This document shows positions 1 to 5,986 of a DNA stretch of 14,747 nt, in pieces. Made by a program: the position numbers and the translations under genes. Source of the stretch: CAZHSN01 sp964535125 (lineage in GTDB: Bacteria; Armatimonadota; HRBIN16); contig CAZHSN010000094.1 in the NCBI GenBank assembly GCA_964535125.1, positions 1-14,747 of the forward strand, given 5' to 3'. The stretch's first letter is position 1. Each line of letters opens with the position of its first letter. Below the pieces are notes generated by a model that saw only the letters and a list, made by a program, of their open reading frames with translations, searched no databases and was not told where the DNA came from.

Positions 1-199
1 GGCCCAGCAGCGTGGCGATGTTGGCGGCAGCTGCTTCTATGACCTCATCGTAGGCTTTGGAGCGGTGGCTGATTTCCAGCATGGACGCACCGGCGCCGGG
101 ATAACAGAACAGATCGCGCTGCGCCTGCAGCAGCACCGGCTCCGGCAATACGGCCGGACCTGCGGCAAAGTTGAACACCCGTGTATCGCTCGCCCCCAT
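1..199 (-). CDS. serC: Phosphoserine aminotransferase, N-terminal part (cut by window edge)
   Basis: PLP-dependent aminotransferase converting 3-phosphohydroxypyruvate and glutamate to O-phosphoserine in cytosolic serine biosynthesis; in many bacteria it also acts in vitamin B6 synthesis. Reading the - strand from the ATG at 199-197 gives 66 residues before the window ends. The segment VFNFAAGPAVLPEPVLLQAQ followed by SMLEISHRSKAYDEV matches the family N-terminus (E. coli has IFNFSSGPAMLP and SVMEVSHRGKEF). An AGGAGG Shine-Dalgarno (complement of 207-212) lies 7 nt before the start, fixing it. About four fifths of the usual 360-residue protein lies outside the window, so the PLP lysine is not seen. 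It is divergent from the CsgG-like gene and has a clear promoter at 246-274. The reading frame is open to the edge with no defect. Confidence 0.93.
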   Translation of the reverse strand, partial: MGASDTRVFNFAAGPAVLPEPVLLQAQRDLFCYPGAGASMLEISHRSKAYDEVIEAAAANIATLLG

Positions 200-245
200 C
201 GGGAAGCCTCCTTGCTTGTGAAAAAAAGAACAACCGAACAGCTAC

Positions 246-274
246 GTTGTACCACCGGTGGGACGGCAAGTCAA
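246..274 (-). promoter_or_regulatory. Sigma70-type promoter of serC with a palindrome in the spacer
   Basis: On the - strand, TTGACT (269-274, 5/6 to consensus) is followed after exactly 17 bp by TACAAC (246-251, 4/6). Transcription would begin near 239, giving a 5' UTR of about 40 nt that includes a run of seven U (complement of 221-227). The spacer holds the perfect 10-bp palindrome CCACCGGTGG (252-261), next to the -10 box, where a bound repressor or MerR-type regulator could act. The boxes and spacing are seen directly; regulation is inferred. Confidence 0.6.
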
Positions 275-349
275 GCGGAAAACGAACCATTGCTGTTCAG
301 CGTCAGGTTATATGGAACAGTAACAGCATACCGCAGGGAGGCTGGGCCC

Positions 350-1291
350 ATGTCACATCGAACTGGCGACACGATACGAGGTGCGCTGATGACGGTGGCG
401 TTATTGCTGCTGAGCGGGTTTGGCGGTATTGCGGCAGGCGCGGATGAAGCGCCGGTGGGTATGCGCCGTCTGGCCATTGTCGCGTTCGACCCGCCGGCGG
501 GAGGGAACCAGCGTGTGGCGCTTGCCTTTACGGACATGCTCGCAGCCGAATTGACCCGACGCGGCATACCGCTGCTGGAGCGCGAACAGCTGGAAGCGGT
601 ACTGCGCGAGCGCAGGCTGGCCGAGGCGGGTACGGTGCAAGCGGATGACACCGTGGCTGCCGCCAAGCTGCTGGGAGCCAGCGTATTGCTGGGGGGACGT
701 ATCACCGAAATGGGTGTGCGTGATGACAGCCGTGGTGTCGGGTTGGCCCTAGGCCCGATCGCCGGGGTGCGCGTCACGTCGTCTACGGCCGTGGTGCGGT
801 TGGACTGCCGGTTGATAGACACCGCGACGGGCCAGGTGATCACCGCTCCCACCGCAAAGGGGCAGGACACGCGTACGGGTGTCACAGCCATCGCGGGACA
901 GCTGTGGCAGTGGCTCTCCGGAGTCGACTTCAGCTCCAAGGAGTGGGCTGACAGCCAGTTGGGGCGTGCGGCGCGACGGGCCGCTGAGGACATCGCCAAA
1001 CAGATCTCCCAACTGATGCCCCGACAGGCGCAGGTGATTGCAGTGCTGGATGGGGATCGGGCGGTGATTGATCTGGGCGCCGCTCAGGGAGTAAAGCGCG
1101 GCGACCGCTTTCTGCTGTGCCGCGTAGCGGATGTGAAGAACAGCGCAGGACGTGTTGTCTGGCAGGATGTGACGCCGTATGCCGAGGCGCGCGTCACGGA
1201 ACTGCAAGAGGGGCGGGCGTTGGTGCGGGTGGACCGGTGGTTGAGTGATCAACGCCTCATGCAGGAAAACGATGTGGCGCGTGCTAAGTAA
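350..1291 (+). CDS. Exported CsgG/LpoB-like protein with extra C-terminal domain
   Basis: A 313-aa exported protein of the CsgG-like fold (CsgG, LpoB, FlgT and TolB-N relatives), which usually act at the cell envelope. The ATG at 350 has AGGGAGG at 335-341 (8 nt spacing); the frame stays open upstream to 65, but that stretch lies over serC. Residues 1-30 form a signal peptide: basic N-terminus, hydrophobic run ALMTVALLLLSGFGGIAA, likely cleavage near AGA/DEA. There is no lipobox cysteine, so it is not a lipoprotein. Core signs are LAIVAFDPP (41-49), LLEREQLEAVL (75-85), AAKLLGASVLLGGRITE (104-120) and VRLDCRLIDTATGQVI (149-164). Residues 227-313 add a small beta-rich module (VIDLGAAQGVKRGDRF, 239-254) like those at the C-terminus of FlgT-type proteins. 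Partner and exact role are unknown. The 79-aa gene follows after 41 nt. Confidence 0.8.
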   Translation: MSHRTGDTIRGALMTVALLLLSGFGGIAAGADEAPVGMRRLAIVAFDPPAGGNQRVALAFTDMLAAELTRRGIPLLEREQLEAVLRERRLAEAGTVQADDTVAAAKLLGASVLLGGRITEMGVRDDSRGVGLALGPIAGVRVTSSTAVVRLDCRLIDTATGQVITAPTAKGQDTRTGVTAIAGQLWQWLSGVDFSSKEWADSQLGRAARRAAEDIAKQISQLMPRQAQVIAVLDGDRAVIDLGAAQGVKRGDRFLLCRVADVKNSAGRVVWQDVTPYAEARVTELQEGRALVRVDRWLSDQRLMQENDVARAK

Positions 1292-1306
1292 ACGGGTGAA
1301 TACAGA

Positions 1307-1312
1307 TATAAT
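1307..1312 (+). promoter_or_regulatory. Perfect TATAAT hexamer ahead of the 79-aa gene
   Basis: An exact -10 consensus TATAAT lies in the 41-nt gap after the CsgG-like gene, 20 nt before the ATG at 1333. No good -35 is present at 16-18 bp upstream (the best there is CTAAGT-like), and there is no TGn extension. If used, the transcript would start near 1319. It may be chance in an AT-richer gap. Confidence 0.3.
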
Positions 1313-1332
1313 GAGGAAGTGGACATCTCATC

Positions 1333-1572
1333 ATGAACTTTCCATCATCACGACTATCTGCCAGGGCCACTCACGAGGGCCGCATAGGCCAGTGGCTGGT
1401 GTTGGATCTGCGTGGCTTGGATCTGGACGGTGTGACGGAGCTGGTCATCCCGATGGAGGCCGTCAGCAAGGTACGTTCCGCTCCGCAAACGCCGGCCGAT
1501 GGTGACGATCCTTTTGCCAGGATGAGAGCCCTGCTGAACGACCGGCCGACCGAAACAGAGGCCGACGAATAA
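1333..1572 (+). CDS. Small protein of unknown function (79 aa)
   Basis: Not recognised. ATG 1333 is the only possible start in this frame, because an in-frame stop lies at 1312-1314. The nearest Shine-Dalgarno-like run, GAGGAAG (1313-1319), is rather far upstream at 13 nt. Codons from about the twelfth onward show the G/C-rich third position of neighbouring genes, which supports real coding; the first ten codons are less biased. The protein has a central beta-like stretch (IGQWLVLDLRGLDLDGVTEL, about 18-37) and an acidic tail rich in D, E, P and T (about 52-79), with no signal peptide or membrane helix. It sits between the CsgG-like gene and the MEMO gene. A role tied to either is only a guess. 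Confidence 0.55.
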   Translation: MNFPSSRLSARATHEGRIGQWLVLDLRGLDLDGVTELVIPMEAVSKVRSAPQTPADGDDPFARMRALLNDRPTETEADE

Positions 1573-1576
1573 AACC

Positions 1577-1605
1577 GGCGTAACTACACGCCGCCAGGGA
1601 GGCGG
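1577..1605 (+). promoter_or_regulatory. Two mutually exclusive mini-hairpins over the MEMO gene ribosome site
   Basis: GGCGT (1577-1581) can pair with ACGCC (1588-1592). Alternatively CCGCC (1591-1595) can pair with GGCGG (1601-1605), which puts part of the AGGGAGG Shine-Dalgarno (1596-1602) in the loop and part in the stem. The two share bases 1591-1592, so only one can form. The stems are only 5 bp each, so a regulatory role is speculative. Confidence 0.2.
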
Positions 1606-1607
1606 TC

Positions 1608-2474
1608 ATGATCCGCAAACCCATCGCCGCGGGACGGTTCTACCCGGCCCGCCGTGAAGAACTGATGAAGGACTTTGCGAAGTGCTTCCAGCCACCGCTG
1701 GGGCCCGGTCCGATCTCAGCCCAGAAGCCGCGCGAGCCAGGCGCACTGGTGGGCCTGATGGTACCCCATGCGGGTTGGCAGTTCAGCGGATATGCGGCCG
1801 CATGGGCCTACACACGGCTGGCGATGAACGGCCCTCTGGATACCGCCATCTTGATCGGACCCGCACACGGCGACCCCGGCATCAACTTTGCACTGGCGAC
1901 TGACTACACGTATGAGACCCCGCTGGGCCGCGTGGTGACCAATGAAGACATGTGCAAAGTGATCAAGAAGCGCGCAACGCAGGTGAGTGACATCCCGGGC
2001 GCACACACCAATGAGCATTCGCTGGAGGTGCAACTGCCGTTTCTGCAGGTGATTTCGCCCGAAACGCGCATCGTGCCCATGCTGGTGGGTTGGCTGCGAT
2101 ATGACAAGCTGCAGCAGGAGGCGTTGGATCGCGTGGCCGAGTGCATCGCCGAAGTCGTGATCGGTACGCCCTCCACCTTGGTGGTGGCCACCACCGATCT
2201 GATGCACTACGTGACGCGCGAGAGCGCCATGGAGAAGGACGAACGTGTGTTGGAACTGATCCAGGCACAGGATGCGGACACATTGATTAAACGCGTGATC
2301 GATGAGCAGATCAGCATGTGCGGTCTGTTCCCGGTCGCGCTGCTGCTCAAGGTCATGAAGCATCTGTCAGTGCCGAATACAGAGATCCTGTCGCATTACA
2401 CCTCGGGTGACGTGCCGGGCGGTGATCCATCGTACGTAGTGGGATACGCCAGCGCAGCGTTCAGCCGGGACTGA
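1608..2474 (+). CDS. amrB: MEMO family protein (AmmeMemoRadiSam system protein B)
   Basis: A 288-aa protein of the MEMO1 family, related in fold to LigB/extradiol dioxygenases. Bacterial members are called AmmeMemoRadiSam protein B; the human protein binds a metal or copper, and the bacterial role is unsettled. Family features are IRKPIAAGRFYP at the start, VPHAGW (52-57, H54), GPAH (84-87, H87, where GPSH is usual), EHSLEVQLPF (136-145), TTDLMHY (195-201) and MCG (237-239, C238). These histidines and the cysteine match the metal site described for human MEMO1 (H49, H81, C244). Length is normal. AGGGAGG at 1596-1602 sits 5 nt before the ATG. Neither AMMECR1 (protein A) nor the radical SAM partner is in the window. 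The protein is cytosolic, with no signal peptide. Confidence 0.92.
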   Translation: MIRKPIAAGRFYPARREELMKDFAKCFQPPLGPGPISAQKPREPGALVGLMVPHAGWQFSGYAAAWAYTRLAMNGPLDTAILIGPAHGDPGINFALATDYTYETPLGRVVTNEDMCKVIKKRATQVSDIPGAHTNEHSLEVQLPFLQVISPETRIVPMLVGWLRYDKLQQEALDRVAECIAEVVIGTPSTLVVATTDLMHYVTRESAMEKDERVLELIQAQDADTLIKRVIDEQISMCGLFPVALLLKVMKHLSVPNTEILSHYTSGDVPGGDPSYVVGYASAAFSRD

Positions 2475-2478
2475 CCGC

Positions 2479-2495
2479 ACGCCGGCCGGTCGGCG
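2479..2495. repeat. GC-rich near-palindrome just after the MEMO gene stop
   Basis: ACGCCGGCCGGTCGGCG lies 4 nt after the stop codon and can form a short hairpin (CGCCG pairing with CGGCG). It matches the outer parts of the larger hairpin at 13751-13785, as if the loop there had been deleted between its two GCCGG copies. No T-run follows, so it is not a standard intrinsic terminator. Confidence 0.3.
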
Positions 2496-2536
2496 CGCTC
2501 AAGCAGCGATGCGCCAACCGTTAACCGGACACTCAT

Positions 2537-3814
2537 ATGCTGGTTCTCATCTTCATTCTGGTGAATGCGTTCTTTGTGGCCACCGAGATCGCACTCGTGC
2601 GCATCCGGTCCACGCGCATTGAGGAACTGAAGCAGAACGGTTTATGGCGTGCGCGGCTGCTGCAGCACGCTCACCGGCACATTGACGCCTATCTCAACAC
2701 CATCCAGGTGATCATCACCGCTTGCAATATCGTCATCGGCGCCATCGCGGAGCCGGCGATCCAAGCGCGTGTGGGTCCGCTGGTGGCGCTCGCGGGTATC
2801 TCCGATCCGCAGACACAGCGGGTCGTCTCACTGGCGTTTGGCTATCTGGTGATCCTGATCGTACTGGTGGTCATTGGCGAGATGGTGCCCAAGAATGTGG
2901 CGTTCCGCCGCACCGATCAGGTGGCGCTGCTGGCTGCGCTGCCGCTCACGTTGGTCCATCGACTGCTTCAGCCGCTCACCGTCGTGATGACGTTCTGTGC
3001 GCGTGGCGTGTTGAAACTGCTGCGCGTGCCGCTTGCCTACGAGGGTGATCAGTATACCGAGGAAGAGATCCGGCTGCTGCTGGCGCACAGCGCGGACACC
3101 GGCGCGTTGCGGGACACCGAAGTCGAGATGATGGAGAAAGTGTTCCGTTTTGGCGATAAACAGGCGCACGAGATCATGGTGCCGCGGGTGGATATGGTCT
3201 ACCTGCATGCGGACGCGGCGCCGGCCGAGGCGTTAGCCGTAGCAGAGGAGGCCGGGTATTCCCGGTATCCGCTGTGCGGAGACGGTCCGGATGATGTGTT
3301 GGGTATGGTGCATATCCGCGACATGTACGCTGCAGTGGCCAAAGGTCATCATGATCTGCGGCAAGTGGTTCGCGATGTACTGGTGGTGCCGGAGAGTAAA
3401 CCCTTGGACCACCTGCTGCGGGAGTTGCAGAGGCAGCATATCCATATGGCGGTGGTTGCCGATGAGTTCGGCGGAACTTCCGGTCTGGTGACGCTTGAGG
3501 ACCTCGTGGAAGAGATCGTCGGTGAGATCACCGATGAGTTCGAACCGCAGATGAGCCCGCTGTTTCCGAACGGCGAGGGACGGTATCTGGTGGCGGCCAA
3601 CGTGGACCTTGCGGAACTGACCGCGCTGGCAGGGTGCGCCCCTGACGACGAAACAGAGTTCGAAACGGTGGCCGGATATGTGCTGGGGCACTTGACCGGT
3701 CTGCCGCGCATCGGCGACAGGGTGCCGTTTGGTAACAGTGTCCTGCAGGTAGTGGAACTGCGAGGACGACGCATTCACCGTGTGGAACTGATCTGTCCGA
3801 AACAGGAGGCATGA
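2537..3814 (+). CDS. CNNM/CorC-type membrane protein (DUF21-CBS-CBS-CorC_HlyC)
   Basis: A 425-aa inner-membrane protein of the CNNM/CorC family ('hemolysin C' in older annotation), linked in characterised members to Mg2+ or Co2+ efflux and Mg homeostasis. Domain order: DUF21 transmembrane domain (1 to about 165, with hydrophobic segments near 1-18, 55-75, 97-117 and 128-158, and the family motif GEMVPKNVAFR at 114-124); CBS pair (about 212-330, with HEIMVPRVDM, SRYPLC and MAVVADEFGGTSGLVTLEDL); and CorC_HlyC domain (about 343-420, with ETVAGYVLGHLTGLPRIGD). The first helix begins at residue 1, shorter than usual, but an in-frame stop at 2522-2524 leaves no earlier ATG, GTG or TTG. No Shine-Dalgarno is visible before this start. 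The thyX Shine-Dalgarno lies in its last codons, so the two are co-transcribed. Confidence 0.9.
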   Translation: MLVLIFILVNAFFVATEIALVRIRSTRIEELKQNGLWRARLLQHAHRHIDAYLNTIQVIITACNIVIGAIAEPAIQARVGPLVALAGISDPQTQRVVSLAFGYLVILIVLVVIGEMVPKNVAFRRTDQVALLAALPLTLVHRLLQPLTVVMTFCARGVLKLLRVPLAYEGDQYTEEEIRLLLAHSADTGALRDTEVEMMEKVFRFGDKQAHEIMVPRVDMVYLHADAAPAEALAVAEEAGYSRYPLCGDGPDDVLGMVHIRDMYAAVAKGHHDLRQVVRDVLVVPESKPLDHLLRELQRQHIHMAVVADEFGGTSGLVTLEDLVEEIVGEITDEFEPQMSPLFPNGEGRYLVAANVDLAELTALAGCAPDDETEFETVAGYVLGHLTGLPRIGDRVPFGNSVLQVVELRGRRIHRVELICPKQEA

Positions 3815-3815
3815 C

Positions 3816-4625
3816 ATGCAGACCGTCGACGGCCCGAAGGTGGCGTTGCTGTTTCCGACGCGTGAGATCGCACAGGACGCCTATCGCCAGATGATCTACA
3901 CGGCGTGCCGCACCTGCTACAGCGAGCAGCCGCCCGATGAGATATGGTCCGAGGTTACCAGCGGTCAGGTAAGCGACCGCAAGATGCAGCGGTTGATCGA
4001 GCGTGTGGTTGCATCCGGGCATCACAGCACCATCGAGCACATCGTGTTCAGCTTTGCCATCTCGGGTGTCAGCCGCACGATGACACACCAACTGGTGCGG
4101 CATCGCATCGGGGTGGCGTTTGATCAGCAGTCCCAGCGGTATGTCTCGTTTCAAGATCCGCAGTTCATCGTCCCCGAGTCGGTCTCCGGCAAGCCCGAGG
4201 CGTGTGAACTTGTCACCGGCCTTGTGGAACGCGCGGCAGAGACGTATCAGCAACTGCTGCAGATGGGCGTGCCTGCAGAGGACGCCCGGTTTGTGTTCCC
4301 ACAGGGTGTGGGCACTGCGTTGGTGATGACCGTGAATCTGCGCGAACTGATCCACATGTGCGGTCTGCGACTGTGTACCCTGGCCCAGTGGGAGATACGT
4401 GAGGTGTTCAAACAGGTGCGTCGGGAAGTGCTCGATGTGTCACCGTTTTTGGGGCGGATGCTGACCCCGCACTGCGTGCACGAGGGGTTCTGCACCGAGA
4501 TGAATAACCGCGATGGGCATTGCCGCATCCGACCGCATCGCGACGCGGTGTTGGATGTCTGGGAGCGGTACCGCCGGGGAGAACTGGTGGAACCTGTAGA
4601 CTCCGGGGCAGAACCAGAGCCATAA
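3816..4625 (+). CDS. thyX: Flavin-dependent thymidylate synthase ThyX
   Basis: Makes dTMP from dUMP using methylene-tetrahydrofolate, FAD and NADPH; it replaces ThyA in many bacteria. The 269 residues include GHHSTIEH (68-75), the ThyX signature region RHRIGVAFDQQSQRYV (95-110), EDARFVFPQGVGTALVMTVN (155-174) and MCGLRLCTLAQWEIR (181-195). The signature is usually RHR-x7-S; here I count eight residues between RHR and S106. The C-terminal part has cysteines at 220, 226 and 236, which could bind metal or be structural. AGGAGG at 3804-3809, inside the end of the CorC-type gene, is 6 nt before the ATG, and only 1 nt separates the stop from the start, so translation is likely coupled. The 96-nt gap after it shows no clear terminator. 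Confidence 0.96.
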   Translation: MQTVDGPKVALLFPTREIAQDAYRQMIYTACRTCYSEQPPDEIWSEVTSGQVSDRKMQRLIERVVASGHHSTIEHIVFSFAISGVSRTMTHQLVRHRIGVAFDQQSQRYVSFQDPQFIVPESVSGKPEACELVTGLVERAAETYQQLLQMGVPAEDARFVFPQGVGTALVMTVNLRELIHMCGLRLCTLAQWEIREVFKQVRREVLDVSPFLGRMLTPHCVHEGFCTEMNNRDGHCRIRPHRDAVLDVWERYRRGELVEPVDSGAEPEP

Positions 4626-4721
4626 CGAAACACCGCGATGTCCGGCAGGAATACCCGCTCCGCATCGGGAACTCCCTAGTGCCGAACGTCTTGGCGTCGG
4701 CCGTACGATCAGGAGGGGGTC

Positions 4722-5927
4722 ATGACGAGATGGTTCGCGGCCTTGGTCGCCGCAACGCTCTGTACCGTAACACTGGCTGCACCGCAGGGGGGTATTCAGA
4801 TGCTGCAACCGGAAGAGTTCGCCTTGTTGCCCTGGGGATGGACACCCGACGATGAGTCTCAAATGGAGGGGATCCGTGACTGCGGGTTTAACCTGGCCGG
4901 TTTTGTCACGGAGAAGGCGTTGGATACCTGTCAGAAGGTTGGGCTGAAGGGTATTGTGTCCGAGCATTCCATTCACGCTGGAGACGGCGAGGCGGAGCTG
5001 TCGCAAGAAGAGGTGGACCGACGCGTCAAAGCGGTCACCGACCGCGTGAAGGGACACCCGGCGCTGTACGGATACTACCTGCGCGATGAGCCCAGCGCAC
5101 GGGTCTATCCCGGGTTGGCGCGTTTTGTGGACGCGCTACGTCGGTTCGATCCCGACCATCTGCCATACATCAACCTGTTCCCCAACTACTGTGACCTGCC
5201 CCGCCTGGGCACATCGACGTATGAGGAGTACCTGGATCGGGTGGTCACCGATGTGAAGATGCCGTTCGTCAGCTACGATCACTACGCGATGATGGAAGGC
5301 AACCAACTGCGGCACGGGTACTTCCAGAATCTGGAAGACGCCCGCCGTGTGGCCCTGCGGCGCAACGTTCCGTTCTGGAACATCGTGCTGGGCAATGCCC
5401 ACTTCAACTACGCCGAGCCGTCGCCCGCCACCATCCGGTTCCAGACGTTCACCACGCTGGCGTACGGGGCGCGGGGGTTGAGTTTCTTCACCTACTTCGC
5501 TCCGGACGTGGGCAACTACCGTCTGGCTCCGGTGGATCAGTTCGGTCACCGCACTCCCACATGGGACATGATGCGCAATGTGCTGTGGCAGGTACATAAA
5601 CTGGGTCCGGCCTATCTCAAGCTGCGCAGCGTCAACGTATTCCATCATCCGAACGTACCCGAGGGATGCAACGGGATGGATACCGCCAAAGTGGTGAAGT
5701 CGGTCACCGGCGGTGATCTGCTGTTCGGTGAGTTTGAGGGCGAAGGCGGTCGGCAGGCCGTGATTGTCGTCAACAAGAGCCTCACGCAGTCCACACTGTT
5801 CAGCATCGAGCTGAAGAAGGCCGGTGCGCTGCATCTGGTCAACCCTTACACCGGCCAAGAAGGTGTTTGGGGTGGCGAGAACAACTGGCTGGCGCCAGGC
5901 CAGGGCATGCTGCTGTTCGTAGACTGA
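4722..5927 (+). CDS. Secreted TIM-barrel glycoside hydrolase-like protein
   Basis: A 401-aa exported protein. Residues 1-20 are a signal peptide (basic start, FAALVAATLCTVTLA, then AP). The body resembles a TIM-barrel family seen in polysaccharide-degrading bacteria, with the hallmarks YGYYLRDEPSARVYPGLARF (116-135), LPYINLFPNY (147-156), TYEEYLDRV (166-174), FVSYDHYAMM (182-191), FWNIVLG (218-224) and LAYGARGLSFFTYF (246-259). E123 in RDEPS is a candidate catalytic acid by analogy with GH-A clan enzymes. A C-terminal beta domain (about 325-401, VIVVNKSLTQSTLFSIEL then GMLLFVD) is typical of such hydrolases. The substrate is unknown. AGGAGG (4711-4716) is 5 nt before the ATG. The GH42-like gene follows after a 12-bp-stem hairpin. 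Confidence 0.75.
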   Translation: MTRWFAALVAATLCTVTLAAPQGGIQMLQPEEFALLPWGWTPDDESQMEGIRDCGFNLAGFVTEKALDTCQKVGLKGIVSEHSIHAGDGEAELSQEEVDRRVKAVTDRVKGHPALYGYYLRDEPSARVYPGLARFVDALRRFDPDHLPYINLFPNYCDLPRLGTSTYEEYLDRVVTDVKMPFVSYDHYAMMEGNQLRHGYFQNLEDARRVALRRNVPFWNIVLGNAHFNYAEPSPATIRFQTFTTLAYGARGLSFFTYFAPDVGNYRLAPVDQFGHRTPTWDMMRNVLWQVHKLGPAYLKLRSVNVFHHPNVPEGCNGMDTAKVVKSVTGGDLLFGEFEGEGGRQAVIVVNKSLTQSTLFSIELKKAGALHLVNPYTGQEGVWGGENNWLAPGQGMLLFVD

Positions 5928-5944
5928 TCCGAACATCGACGTAT

Positions 5945-5972
5945 CGGCGGAACGCCGTGTGGCGTTCCGCCG
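5945..5972. repeat. Perfect 12-bp hairpin between the two hydrolase genes
   Basis: CGGCGGAACGCC (5945-5956), loop GTGT, then GGCGTTCCGCCG (5961-5972) form a perfect 12-bp stem. It lies 18 nt after one stop and 14 nt before the next start. The following bases are GAAAGG, which supply the ribosome site of the next gene rather than a T-run, so it is not a classical terminator. It could stabilise an upstream mRNA end, cause pausing or bind a protein. The half-site GGCGGAAC recurs at 12773. Confidence 0.6.
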
Positions 5973-5986
5973 GAAAGGCTGCCCCG

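Noticed and set aside
290..314. Promoter for the CsgG-like gene (TTGCTG with TATATG)
   Set aside because: The spacing is about 13 bp, too short for sigma70; no better pair was found.
65..349. Upstream extension of the CsgG-like frame (adds 95 residues)
   Set aside because: It runs antisense through serC and its promoter; ATG 350 has a good Shine-Dalgarno and a signal peptide follows at once.
1245..1505. 86-codon + strand frame overlapping the CsgG-like end and the 79-aa gene
   Set aside because: It has no Shine-Dalgarno and unlike codon use; the 79-aa frame in the same region fits the G/C third-position pattern better.
4626..4721. Promoter or small RNA in the gap after thyX
   Set aside because: TTGGCG (4691) and TACGAT (4704) are only 7 bp apart, and the small dyads (CCCG/CGGG, GGGA/TCCC) are 4 bp; nothing firm.
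5867..5986. TTG start extending the GH42-like protein by 40 residues
   Set aside because: It overlaps the previous gene and the 12-bp hairpin, and ATG 5987 has a ribosome site and begins at the family-typical N-terminus.
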